Shown here piece after piece: positions 48,285 through 60,393 of a DNA stretch of 64,000 nucleotides. The DNA is from Chamaelirium japonicum (Eukaryota; Streptophyta; Magnoliopsida; Liliales; Melanthiaceae). The position numbers and the translations under genes were made by a program. The notes under the pieces were generated by a model. The model ran no database searches, was not told where the DNA came from, and saw nothing but the letters and a program-made list of their open reading frames with translations. The number at the start of each line of letters is the position of its first letter. Position 1 is the first letter of the stretch. The stretch is taken from assembly GCA_947650365.1 (NCBI GenBank), contig OX393552.1:25104164-25168163 (forward strand), in the 5' to 3' direction.

Positions 48285-49932
48285 ATAGCTTTCCACCCCA
48301 AGTTTCTTGCATCTCGTGTTGAGAAAGAGACGCGGGCGATCCTGTCAGAACTACAAATGATGAACACGATAGAGTATCGTGTTGATTGCCAGGTTAGCTG
48401 ACCTGCATTTATTAGTTTTGACATCTAATGTTCAAGAGCTCTGGAAGATATTCTGTATAATGTTATTTTTAAGACATATCCTTAATCAACTAGTCCTTTT
48501 TTCCCCCATCTTTCAAGCAGTTGCTACAACATTTACATCCAGAAAACAAACTGAGTAGAAGATTTCCGATTGGACTGGAAGAGCAGATTCAGAAGTGGGA
48601 TCCAGATAAAATCCAGAAATTTCATAAGCGATGGTATTTTCCTGCAAATGCCACTTTATACTTGGTAGGGTATATCGATAACGTTCCGAAGACAGTGTAC
48701 AATATTGAAGTACATCCAATGTGGCTGTATGGCTTTGTTATTGTTATTCTGAATTGTTCTAGAAATCTGATCTGCCAATTAAGTAGCAGTTCTTGCATAA
48801 TGTAGGCTGTATTTGGACGGACACTTGAAGAAAATGAAGCTCCCATCATCCAGACTCCTAGTGCCTTTGGTGCAATGGCAAACTTTCTTGTTCCAAAGCT
48901 GCCAGGCGGGCTGACTGGAAACTTTTCAACTGAAAGGTCATCTCTCTCATTAAATCAACGAAGTCCTACAAAAAAGGAAAGGCATGCAGTTAGGCCACCA
49001 GTGGAACATAAATGGTCTCTCCCTTGGTTTGGTCACAATGCTATGATACAAGAAATCTTCCAGCATGAGTTGATTCAAAATTTCTCTATCAACCTATTCT
49101 GCATGGTAGCACAGTTAACTGCTTTGTTTAAAATCTGTTCGATATATTTCTCATCTTACATTAGAGTAGTGTTTTCACTGCACACTATGGTGTGTGCAAC
49201 TCCATAACTCTGTCCACTTTTTTATTGTTGATTGCACTCAAAAGAATCAAGATCTTAATTTCTTTCCAATCATTATGGCTTGTTGAGGTTTGACAGCAGA
49301 CCTTGTTATTTTGCCAATATGTGTGCATGAACATGTTCACATGTGGGTTCGAAGGATTCTTTTATCATATCTAGGTATCTGATTTATCTGGGTGCAAATG
49401 GTGTTTTGTTCAACAACTCTTAGTTCACCAGATAGAAGTCAAAATATGGTTCTTGTGGGCGGGGTTAAACAAGATATGGTCCAATTCAAGAATTAGGCTT
49501 TTAATTGGGGTACAATTGCTCGGTGTGTTATTGAACCTGGCTAATTGGCTAGATTGTTGTGGGGGAGATATTCTTGGTGTTCAAAACAGGTGAGTGAGGG
49601 CCAGCATTATAGAGGTGGGTCAGGAGGGTGGGTATGAGTCGGGGGTTGGGGTCTTGGGTATGGTGATAAGTTTTTTGGGAGAGTGACATTGGCACTAAGA
49701 GGGTCGTTCTAACGAAGTTGATGGCTTGTGATTGGGTGGGGGGGATTTATTGATTGTTGTTGTGTTAAAGGGATTTGAGTTTGTGTGCAACAGAGTCAGA
49801 TTAATAGAGAACCCTTGCTTCAAGGAGACATATGTTGTTAATGATAATATAAGAAATGGATTGTGATATTTTAATACTTTGGATGATAGTAGCCAGATAT
49901 GTATCCTCATGAATCAGACAAACTATGCTATT

Positions 49933-50315
49933 CAAGGTTTTAAATGTTGACTTCGATGTCGATTTAGGCCAATCAAAAAAAGAAAATTTATTGGATTTCG
50001 GTTACATGTCAATGGAAATTTTGTATTTCTTAAGGAAAGGTTTCAGGGGAAAGTTGTCAGATTTTGGTCAAATTTAAATGAATTTCGAGTCAAATTTTGA
50101 TAAAATGGTATGTTAAAAAAAATAGAATGGAAGAATAAGATGGAATTTCTCATTGAAAATGATGAAACTTTTTACTGAAAAATATGAATTGTCTGAAAAA
50201 AATGAAATGTCGGATTTCAGGGGTACTGTTGAAGTTTCGGACAATTCCTTTTTCGGATCCTTAAAACAAGACATTTTGGTGATTTCATAGGAAATTTGTC
50301 GACATTGACTCCATC
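49933..50315. mobile_element. hAT-like element in SPP intron 3, 8-bp duplication
   Basis: The left end is CAAGGTTTTAAATGTTG. The exact 8-bp duplication ATGCTATT lies at 49925-49932 and 50316-50323. The interior is made of AAATTTTG/TTTCGG-type words. The right end (GACATTGACTCCATC) only partly mirrors the left (GTTGACTTCGATGTCG), as if the outermost ~14 bp were altered. The 383-bp length and duplication support an insertion. Confidence 0.6.
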
Positions 50316-50323
50316 ATGCTATT

Positions 50324-51869
50324 GCCTCTGCTTATTGTGGTATTATTTAATTCATACTCATTACGTGTGAGAACAGGTACACATTCCATATTCAAACCTT
50401 ATACCAGCCAAGAAATCGGCTATGATAAATTCCTCCCTTTATTTCCTCTAGGTCTATACATCACATACATAGATTGATACTAATTAAGTTCTTTAAATAG
50501 TTCTATGAGGGTAGAAAAACTTTGCTTTCAAGAACATCTCGATTGTGGAAGACCATTATAAATATTTCTCAAAGCCTTCTTAATGTATTGGGTGCGAGGG
50601 TCTTGAGGAATGTTTATGCTTGCCCTCAGATTTCACCACTATGCAGATTTCAGTTTTGGCCTTTTTGGAGGAACTTAGAGAACTAATTTATGAAGGAAGC
50701 ATGTAAAAAGGTAGCAGGGTGGTCAAACAAGGCAGATTTAAGAATTTTATCTAGAATACTTGATTGTCAATTTGGCACAAAAGGGAAACAATTTCAGCGA
50801 AGATCTAAGTTTCTTGTAGCAGAATTGAGCAGAAAGATAGAATGATAAGATCATACAATCAAACTAATGACATGCTGAAAGTAAAATTAAAGATTTAGCA
50901 ATCTAAAAGGGCAATAGAAGTGAGAAGAGAAGGATGAGGAAAAGTAGAATCCGCTAACCAAGGAATTTGTCTTCATTGAACTCATCTTAATAACTGAATA
51001 CAAAGTAAAACCCTCTTTTATAGACTAGAATATCCTAACATGATTTGCAAGAAATAAAAGAAAGCTTACTTTTTTCTATAGTGCTGTAGCGTTGATGGCG
51101 ATGGAAGCCCAAGATGATAGAGATGTCACTGGGTGACTGGAGTAGAAGGTAGGCCTCAATACCCTTCTTTTTTGTGATACCCATGGGTGGAAAGAAATCC
51201 TGTGGACGCCTTTTTCATGTAGGTGGAACCCTTGGATCCCTATTTAGTTGGATGACTCCCATGGATAGAGGAGTCCGTGAGTCTTATTCCATGTGAGAGA
51301 AGGAACTCACATATCTCCCTCACTAAATGCTTGCTGTATATTTTTATTATTAAGTTGGCCTCTGATTATGTGGCAGATTAAGTCTATGTTTTATATTAAT
51401 CTCATGCTACAAACTCATTTTACTTCATTGTAGGTAACCAACTTTTATTCACTCCTAATCTCAATTATTGAACTAGATCACCTAAAAACTCAAAGAAAAT
51501 GTAAAATACAACATTGGACTCAATTTAGATGAAAAATTAGGACTCGGTTTAATCTTAGATTTGGCTTAGCCTAAACTACATCACTGCTTCATGATGCCAT
51601 ATTGCTATGGAGTTCTTGCGGGATTCGTATTAATCTTGAGATCCATAATTGTTAACATGAATTTATTACTAGCTCTGCATATTACATTGAAAATTACCTC
51701 CACACAAATATAACAAAGCAATTGGCCACCATACACGAATAAGAGGTAAAGGGAATACAACCGCCCTTGTTCAAATCATCTTGGCACATGTACATCTCTA
51801 TACCCTTGGAATAATAATATACTTTTTTCCTCCACCAAATCATTAATAGATTTACTAGATCATGGAGTT
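50324..51869. other. Intronic DNA without recognised gene
   Basis: AT-rich sequence inside SPP intron 3. No domain or strong repeat structure recognised. Confidence 0.4.
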
Positions 51870-54800
51870 ATCATACCATAACCATCAAGCCATGTCCCAT
51901 CAACTTGGGGTCGGCTTTATAATTCCTTCTTCGCTTGCTTTATAAATCCTTCTTCGCCATTGATTTCTATTTAGGGCTATATCTATCGCAATGAAAGTAT
52001 TTCCTTGTCTTTTCTAACAACTTCAATCAAGGTCTATATCTAGGTCTTCTCCTCCTCCTTGGACCTTCCACACTAATCTGGGACCTTCTCCATCTCTAGG
52101 TCACCTCTGCTTTACGTTCCACATGCCCAAACCATCTTAATATGTTCTCCATTAGCTTGTCCTCAATTGGTGCCACTCCACTTACTTTCTCTAATACACT
52201 CATTCCTCACTCTATCCCGCCTAGTTTTTTTATACATCCACCTTAACATCGTCATCTTTGCCACGCTCAACTTATGAGCTTAATCTCTCTTTAAGGCCAA
52301 CATTCTGAATCATGTAACATTGTGGGTCTTATTGATGTCTTGTAAAATTTACCCTTAAGTCTTAAAGGCATGCGTTTGATCACATAACCCTCCCGAGGCC
52401 CCTTTTCATTTCATCCAAGCAACTCTAATCCTATTGGATATATCATATATCTCTCCATTCTTCTGTATGACAGACCCTATATACCAAAAAAATCAATTGT
52501 TGTACTTCTTGGTCATTAGTTGTGAAATTGGCTTCATTATCATCATCATATGTATTAAAAGTGCACTTAATATATTCGTATAGCTTGACTTATTTTTAAG
52601 CCCTTATCTTCCATAGTCTTCCTCCACAATCCCAATTTAGCATTTAATCCTATCCTTGTTTCATCGACTAACACGATATCATTTGCAAATAACATACACC
52701 ATGGTACTTCTTCTTGAATATTAGCTGTGAGCATAGTCACAAAGTTCAGGTTCGGCAATAAGTCGGCCAGGGAAAAACTCAGAAAAGTTCGGCGAAAATT
52801 GGAAAGTTCGGGAAAAAACCGGGTAAAAGTTCGGGGAAAAAACGGGTTTCGGGTTTTAATCGGCGATGATGAAATTTGAAAAAAATTGGAAAGTTCGGGG
52901 CATCTTTCTATAGTGAAGACTGAAGAGCATAATTTAGAAAAAATGGGTTCGGATTTTAAGCTGCAGTATTCCGCGATGTAAACATATAGTCAAACAAAAC
53001 TTACAAAATGTAAGCCTAATTTTACTATAGTGAAGACTGAAGAGCATAACAACGATGGAGAAAACTATTGGATAATTGAATTCTACTACAAAACATGCAA
53101 AAATGAACACTGTTAGATAATTAAATTCTTCGATCACTAAACAAACCGATAATTAATGTATTTCACAAACAACCAAAAATTTGAGGTGTATTCAAAGCCT
53201 TGATTCATACCTGAAAGACTGAAATTGGGGCTAAAAAGTGGTGGCTGCAAGCCTGCAACTCAATAAAAGTCCAGGAGCTGCTGGGTCGGGCTTGCCTACA
53301 CACAGTCTACACAGAGAAGTAGCGACGAGACGAGAGGAGGTGGTCAATTCAGCACTAGTGGCTTGGGCCTGCTGTGGCCTGTGGGTGTGCAGACACACAC
53401 ATACAAGGAAGAAGATCTCAGAGGAAGAAGATGAGAAAGGAAAGGAAAAGGGGGAGGGAATCCTCTTACCTCGGGCCCCGACGGAGGAGAGGGCTCTGCC
53501 GTCGGCCAAAAATTGGGGTGGGTCGCTGGAGGAGGCGGAGTGGAGGAGCGAGGCGGGTGTGGAAAGTGGAAAAAACCACGAATCGGAGGAGTGGTGGTGC
53601 CACCGGCCGTCCCTCTTGCAAACCCTAGCGTCTTTGCCGTTGGTCGTCGTATCAAAAGAGGAGCAGAAAAAAAAAAATTCTGAGCGATATTAGTGAGTGG
53701 CCCCGAGTCCCGACTCCCGAGCGATCCCGTGCGTTATTAGGTAGTGGCGGTAAGATGGTCTCGTGGTACAACATTTTTTGTTTACTGTGTTACCAATTTG
53801 GTCTGTTTTAATTGCGATTTTTTGAATAAAACGGCTAAAAGTCGTCGATTTTTGTGACATGTTTAAGTCAGAGTTAAAATTGGCTATAAATCGGCAGGGG
53901 TGTAGAGCGCGATTTAAACACGTTTTTTTTTCAATTATTCGGCGATTTTTGTGACTATGGCTGTGAGTTCATCATTGACAAGAGTAAAAAGATATAGATG
54001 TAATGCTGACCCTTGATGGAGTCCCATAGTTACTAGAAATTCTTTTTCTCACCACAGTTACTTCCGATGCTAGTAATCGCTTCCTCATACATGTCTTTGA
54101 TCACTTCAATATAACCTTGAGGCACCCCTTTCCTTCTTAAATTTCACCGAATTACATCTCGTGGTACTCTTTGATAAGCCTTCTCTAAGTCAATAAAAAC
54201 CGTATTTATATTTTTTTTCTTCTTTCTAAATCTTTCTATCAGTTATCTCAACAAGAAAATAGTCTCCATTGTGGACTTTCCTGGCATAAATCTGAATTGG
54301 ACATCCGAAATTGTTGTCATCTTTCTTAACCATTGTTCCATCACCCTCTCCCATAATTTCATGGTGTGACTCGTAAGCTTAATTCCACGATAGTTAGAAT
54401 AATTTTGAATGTCGCCTTTATTCTTATATAGTTACCATAATACTTCTCCAATCATTTGGCATTTTCCTTGTTGTCAATATTTTATTAAACAACCAGTTAA
54501 CCAAATTAATCCAGTCCTTTATAAGATTTTTCAAACTTCAATTGATATCCCACCAGAGCCCAATGCTTTACCTTTACGCATCTTTTTCAGAGCCTCATCA
54601 ACTTCAATTATTTTATTGAACGATAGTAAACATGCCAATCCCTAGATTGTGGTGGTTCTAAATACACTCCTCCAATGGGGCTCTCATTCATTAATTTTTT
54701 AGTAGCATTTCCATCTGTCATTAATCTCATCTTCCTTCACCAAGATAGTATTGCCTTTACTTTTGATGCACTAGACTTGATATATACTTGTAGTTTTCCT

Positions 54801-55590
54801 TTCCCTAATTCTAGCTAATTTGTATTTTTCTTTCTTACCCTTGGAGCCTAGTTTATCATACAAGTTATCAAAAGCTGCAAACTTAGCGACTAACTAGATT
54901 TTTAACTTCCTTCTTAGCCTTTTTATATCTTTCAAAGTCCTCAATGTCATTTGCTTTCTGCCATTCTTTAAAGCATTGTCTCTTTTCCTTGATTGCCTTT
55001 TGGACCTCATCATTCTACCACCAAGTATCTTTATGCCCACACTAATAACCTCTAGATTCTCCAAGACCTTCTCTAGCAATTCTCTTAATATAATTTGCAT
55101 TTGATCCCATATCATATTTGGTGTATTTTCCAGACCCAATTCCCCTTCTTTACTAGCTTCTCTTTAAAGGATGTCAATCATTCCCTTTTAAATTCCCCGA
55201 CCTTACTCTTGGGCCTATTTAACTTCTTTTCTTTTCTTCTTGCTATTAATATACACATCCAAAACTACTAGCCTATGTTGTGTTGCTAAGCATTCTCATG
55301 GTATCACTTTACAATATTTGCATCTGGATTTCTAATTTCTTAATAGAAAACAATCTATCTGTGATGCATTTGATCTACTCTTATAAGTAATTAAATGTTC
55401 CTCTCTTTTTGAAATAAGTATTTGTTATCCCTAGATCATAGGTCATTGCGAACTCTAGTATAGAATCTCCAATTGCAATTCTATCTCCAAAACCATGTCC
55501 CCCATGTAATATATCATACCTTCTATTACTTCTCTTAACATGGCCATTTAAATCACCATCTATAAAAACCTTTCTCCCTCATCATGTAGT
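51870..55590 (-). mobile_element. RTE-type LINE with endonuclease and reverse transcriptase remnants
   Basis: Minus-strand reading from high to low coordinates gives an endonuclease segment (about 55350-55590: DGDLNGHVKRSNRRYD, HGGHGFGDR, ITYKSRSNASQIDCFLLR), the linker (VLDVYINSK at about 55240), the RT core (about 54120-54200, in the style of FIDLEKAYDRVPR), then LVMDELTA / NIQEEVPWCMLFANDIVLVD (about 52660-52730 and 53960), and a 3' tail ending near CCATCAAGCCATGTCCCATC. It has several stops and frame changes; the RT catalytic motif reads FANDIVL instead of the usual FADDIVL. It lies in SPP intron 3 in antisense orientation and contains the hAT-like element at 52732-53959. Confidence 0.85.
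52732..53959. mobile_element. Nonautonomous hAT-like element (TTCGGGGAAAA-word family) in RTE LINE
   Basis: 1228 bp. Ends CATAGTCACAAAGTTC and CATAGTCACAAAAATCG (read inward). The exact 8-bp duplication GCTGTGAG lies at 52724-52731 and 53960-53967. Left subterminal words are AAAGTTCGGGGAAAAAACGG; right ones are ATTCGGCGATTTTTGTGAC and AAGTCGTCGATTTTTGTG. A GC-rich block at 53230-53690 gives long but meaningless frames. Taking out the element and one duplication joins DELTA to NIQEEVPW in one frame of the host LINE, which confirms both boundaries. Confidence 0.93.
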
Positions 55591-56281
55591 TATCTTATAA
55601 ATGAAAATGAAAAATAGAAGGTATGTGGTTTGCTCCAAACATGCACCCCCAACACTTTGATGGAGCAAAAAGAAAAAGGGGTTTGAGATTAGAGGGTGAG
55701 GAAATCAGCCTCAAGATCTAATATGATACCTCGGTACCATTTAAATTTGTATCAAACAACATAAGTTATGTGGAATGCTTCGATCTGGCATCCAGCATTT
55801 ACTTCATAAAGGACTATATGTCTTCAATCTAGCATGATCAACTACTGTGGATGTAGTAGTATATACTATGATGCCTCAAAGGACTGATAGATCATTTAGG
55901 ATCCATAACCAAACTTTAGAGGAGGAGAAAACGGAACAGAAGATAATAGGGGGAAGACCTTAGAAAGGGGCCCATGGATCTAGTTACCAAATCGTAGTCC
56001 TCTAATTTCTATTAGATATGTTATGGTTACAATATTGCCAAGGAGCAGTACTCAATACAGTCTTACACTTGATTCTCTGTTCTTTCGTTTACTCCAAGCC
56101 TTCATATTCTATAACTTCTAATTGAAACTCCAAACTTCCTCATTAAAGTGGTATAGAATCCCTTTTTGAATTTGGTTTTTATTTATAATTTATAAAATGA
56201 TAGCATAAGTAGGAAAAAGATGAAGCTTCTGAAAAGAACTAATAAACAAATTCATATGTTCTTTGTGGATTTTCCTTGCAG
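55591..56281. other. Intron 3, 3' portion; no gene
   Basis: Unremarkable AT-rich sequence up to the splice acceptor CTTGCAG at 56281. Confidence 0.4.
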
Positions 56282-56615
56282 ATTCCTGTCATGAAAGTGC
56301 AAACATATGGAGACTTGCGCAATGTTTTGATGAAGAGAATATTTTTGTCAGCTTTGCATTTCCGAATCAACACAAGATATAAGGTGATTAGTTTGTAGGG
56401 CGTATAGTCCTCATGATTAATAAAATTGGTTGCAGGCATAAATTGTAGAGTTTTATTATGCTAGCTTTCTTCGTCTCTGTAACATATTATGAAATATACG
56501 TTTTTTGTAGTTAAAGTAGTGAGTAATTCCTTGTTCGGGTTTATTGTGTAGAATTCATCTCTGAAGTTTTTCATTATCAATATTATTCAGATAAATTAAC
56601 TTATTTTAGTACAAC

Positions 56616-56960
56616 TCTTTTCACAAAGGTCATTGCCTGGGTAAAAATTGTGGTATAATATTTACATACAAACCTTCTCGTCATTTATCTTCAATTGCTG
56701 GTGACCTTGTGATCGGTAGCACACTTGTCCCAAGGAACATGGATAATAACATTGCATGCTTCTGTTTGGATATTATTAAAAAAAGTTACCCTTTTAGAAT
56801 GCAACACTTTTTATAAAGGCCATTACCTGGCTAAAAATTTGGGTCCAATTATCTACACAAACCTTTCTCATTATGTATCTTCAATCCCTAGTGACCTTGT
56901 GATCGATATCATACTTCTCTCGAGGAATATGGATAATTCATATGTAGAATTCAGTTAGTG
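56616..56960. repeat. Tandem duplication of about 185 bp in an SPP intron
   Basis: Two diverged copies start at about 56629 and 56814: both carry AAAGG(T/C)CATT(G/A)CCTGG, ACAAACCTT, TGACCTTGTGATCG and GGAA(C/T)ATGGATAAT. A third trace of the phrase ATGCTTCTGTTTGGATAT occurs at about 57016. Confidence 0.75.
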
Positions 56961-58813
56961 CATAGTAAACTATGCGTCTATGCCTGCCTTAGAAACATAG
57001 ATATTTCATATATATGCTTCTGTTTGGATATCAACAACTGCATGCTTTCCAGGCATACACGTTGGGGGTGAGGGGGGTTGTGGGTGGAGGGAGAGTGCCT
57101 TGGAGCTTTGTCTTTGCTTCCTTTTTGTGTGCTGAAAATTTTCAATAACTGAATACCGACAAGTACTTTTTTTCCCTTTACGAGAAATACATTAGCATTT
57201 AGCAGTAAAAAGTGTTGGGTTGGTACCTGAGTTCATAAACATCCAGGGAAAGCCCTAATTGTGTTTTTGGTCTTCAATGATATTATAAGGTAGAGTAACG
57301 GTATGTTTTTGCTGTTGTCTGAACCGTCAAAATTATTCTTTGGTGAAGTCCTTAAAAATAGCTTACACTGGTGGTCACCTCAATGGGTATAGAGAACACC
57401 ATAATATAGTATCGAATATCAGCACTCTAATCTTAGCAAGACTAGTTCTGCAAGAATAAACTCTCATCTTTGCTCTTAGCATGACTTGAATCAGAGGTAA
57501 AAAAAGGAATAATAATTTTCGTTGCAGTTGATGCTGGAAGCTCTGTTATCACAATCTCGGTTCATATCCAGCTCTTTTTTACCTGTTGGACATGATGATA
57601 TAGATGCGTATTCCTTCACGGTGAAACTTCGATAATTTACTATTTAATTGCTTTTGGAATTTCACAGAGCTCAAATCCTCCTTTCAGAGCAATCGAGTTG
57701 GATCATAGCGATTCAGGAAGAGAAGGATGCACTGTTACTACTCTTACAGTAACAGCAGAACCCATGAACTGGCGGAGTGCTATTAAAGTTGCTGTCCAGG
57801 AGGTGTGTAGTCAGTGGAAATACTTCTTATTTTAGTATCTTTATTGTATCAAAATGATGATAGATTCTTGAGATATGTAGTGTTGTTTTATTAGCCTATA
57901 TGCTTAAGAAGTTTTTTTTAATGTATGTTTATTTACTGTATTCATTACTAGAAGTTGCATTTGTCTATTGAAATATTAAGCCACCTTCAATTTCTGATTT
58001 TAGTTGTAGCATCTGATCGACAAATTGTCATGAGAAAAACACATTGACATATGCACTTGTTAACTATGATATTACTGAGCTAGATTTAACATGCAATTGT
58101 ACTAAATTAACGGCACAATTTCTTATGTATCATCGTATATTCGGTATAGGTTGAACTCCTTTGTTAGTTTAGTTTTCTATTGTCGTTCCGTTCTTCCCAG
58201 ATTATACTGGTTTGGGGCATTCATGCAAACAATGTTCTTAATCCATATGGAGTTTATTTCTTTGGACAATTTTTTAGTTATGTTATTGACTCGTTACATG
58301 GATGCGTTAATAAAAGATAGCGAACAGTTGGCTGCAATGATGGAGAGTGTCCCATCTGTTGATAACCTGGATTTTATCATGGAAAGTGATGCACTTGGCC
58401 ACACTGTTATGGATCAAAGACAGGGACACGAGAGTTTAGTTGCAGTTGCTGAAACTATCACACTTGAAGAAGTAACTTATGTTTAACTTGTTTTCATATA
58501 TTATCATTTTACCATTATTTTTCTAAGCTTCTCTGGTGAACATGTATTATTGTGGAGCCTTCTTGATATCACTTTTTTATCGTAAGTTCAGTGATTACGG
58601 ATGATGCAGGTTAATTCTACAGGTGCGGAAGTGCTGGAGTTCATTTCTGACTTTGGAAAACCTACTGCACCAGTTCCTGCAGCTATTGTTGCATGTGTCC
58701 CAAAGAAGGTGCATATTGATGGAGTTACGGAAGCTGAGTTCAAGATCTATCCACATGAAATTATTGATGCCATAAAAGCAGGTTTGGAAGAACCCATACA
58801 TGCTGAACCAGAG

Positions 58814-60052
58814 GTGCAGTTTCTCATGATATTTACCTGCACGTCTCTTTTTCTTTGACGTATTCTCCATTTCATTGTATCACTGGCAATTTTGCATACT
58901 ATGTGTTATACTTATTCCACACTTATATTCTGAAAGCCTCTGATTTAGCTGAATAGAAACTAACAAGGAACTAGAACTCCCGACACCGACTTATATGACT
59001 TAAAAACAATTTAACTTCTGTTTGTGTAGGATTTTCATCCGAAACCGAACTCCTTCCCATTCTAAACTTGCGTGACTACAACAGCCATACCAGACAAGCT
59101 TTATACCATCCATTTGGGTGGCATGATAAGTCCATCATGTGTTTTTATGGTGTGTTAAATCATGTGTCAGTAAACTCATTTAATGTCAAATCAAAATACT
59201 AAATTATTCTTCTAAGTACACATGTTTATCCACTCATTTCTATGAAGGATCAGTAATACAAAACCCGACATCCATAACATCAACTGAAGGACTACAAAAA
59301 AAAAACTTATGTCTTTGATGATGATGCCGCATCTTTTTTGAATTGTTAAACCTTGCCACAAGCTTTTCTGGAACCTCCACTTGAAGTTTACCAAACCGTG
59401 CTACAAGCTTCTCTGTCCCCTTGCCTTTGGTCAGCCCCAGTCCACGCCTTATGCTCGGATCTGAAATTGCAAAGAACACAATGATGCTTTAGTTATTATG
59501 CATAACACAATAAAGATAAAAATTCTATACCAAAAATATTTTACAATTCCTACCAACACTGCTGACCTCGGTCGGTGGACTAGTTATATGTTCCTGTGGG
59601 GTCAATATAAGTTAGGATTGTGCAGGTTGGGGTTGGAACTGTGTCCTCTCCGTTGGATACACTATAAGTAAGAAAGTTGAAGAAAGATGGATCTATTTAT
59701 GTCCGGAAGCCATTGGTGCGACCTGACAAAACAAAATGAGTCACGGATTTGACAAAACAATTAAGATACAATGATTTCACTGTAGCAAAGAGATTGCTAT
59801 GCTTCGCTACATTTTCTATAAAAATCTAAATTTTTTTTAGAGGCTACAGTAATTTCATTGCAGTAATTTATTTTATAGTAATATATTTCAAAAAAAATAC
59901 AGCAATAATATCACTCTTGGCAATGAGTACCCCATCTAATGGAAGGGGCAACAGAATATTGATTCTGGCGGTGTAGGCCCAATCAATGTAGTTGAAAGTC
60001 TGAAAAATGTGTGCAGTTTGTGTTTGTACCACCTCTTGTTGTTCCATTATCA
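58814..60052. other. No further SPP exon; possible transposon trace
   Basis: I find no continuation of the SPP gene. On the minus strand 59240-59479 reads DPSIRRGLGLTKGKGTEKLV, vaguely like the RG-T-RGL segment of plant CACTA-associated proteins; this is weak. At 59765-59895 the CACTGTAGCAAAG/TTGCTACATT words of 19.8-20.0 kb recur. Confidence 0.35.
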
Positions 60053-60060
60053 CACTCAAA

Positions 60061-60385
60061 TAGGGGTGTGCATCGGTCCGAAACTGACCTATTTAAGCAA
60101 AACCCAAACTTATCCAACTTGGTTGGTTTTGAGGATTTTCAAAACGATTTAAACTTAAAAAATAATAATTGTTATCAAATCATTAGGCCTAAATATGATT
60201 TTTAACTGATTTTGAGTCATCCTATAGTATTGCAATTGTTGCTCGGTTCGGTTTAGGTCGGTTTTGAATTTACAAATCCGTCTACCGATCCAATCATGTC
60301 GGTTTTTTTAAAAACCCAATCCGATCCGATCCATTGAGTGTGTCGAAACCGATCAAAATTGGTCGGTTTGGTTTGCACACCTCTA
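60061..60385. mobile_element. Nonautonomous hAT-like element (CGGTTTGG-word family)
   Basis: 325 bp. Ends TAGGGGTGTGCATCGGTCCG and TAGAGGTGTGCAAACCAAAC (read inward). The exact 8-bp duplication CACTCAAA lies at 60053-60060 and 60386-60393. Words: GGTTCGGTTTAGGTCGGTTT and CCAATCCGATCCGATCC, mostly on the right side. No coding capacity. Confidence 0.9.
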
Positions 60386-60393
60386 CACTCAAA

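Larger units (their letters stand above)
48285..58813 (+). pseudogene. SPP: Stromal processing peptidase-like partial gene, seven exons
   Basis: Seven exons with good GT-AG borders: 48285-48392, 48521-48709, 48806-49105, 56282-56383, 57668-57802, 58289-58471 (5' part missing) and 58610-58813. They read in order as the middle of chloroplast stromal processing peptidase, an M16 metalloendopeptidase that removes transit peptides: IAFHPKFLASRVEKETRA, FPIGLEEQIQKW, RWYFPANATLYLVG, ERHAVRPPVEHKWSLP, RIFLSALHFRINTRYK, SIELDHSDSGREGCTV-like text, ESDALGHTVMDQRQGHESL, DFGKPTAPVPAAIVACVPKK. The catalytic HxxEH exon, expected just upstream, is absent from the 10 kb to the left, where only repeats lie, and the C-terminal half is not found downstream. 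Exon 6 lacks its first ~14 codons: the nearest acceptor before TRYMDALIKDSEQ leads into a stop. The retained exons have no internal stops, so it is a young relic or a badly disrupted gene. The 7.2-kb intron 3 holds transposons. Confidence 0.85.

Noticed and set aside
53231-53693. GC-rich frames inside the 52.7-54.0 kb element as a host or transposase gene
   Set aside because: No domain on any frame; several overlapping frames on both strands indicate composition, and the block lies inside a proven nonautonomous insertion.
59240-59479. CACTA transposase-associated protein
   Set aside because: Only a short, weak resemblance to the RGL-containing segment; noted as a trace, not called.
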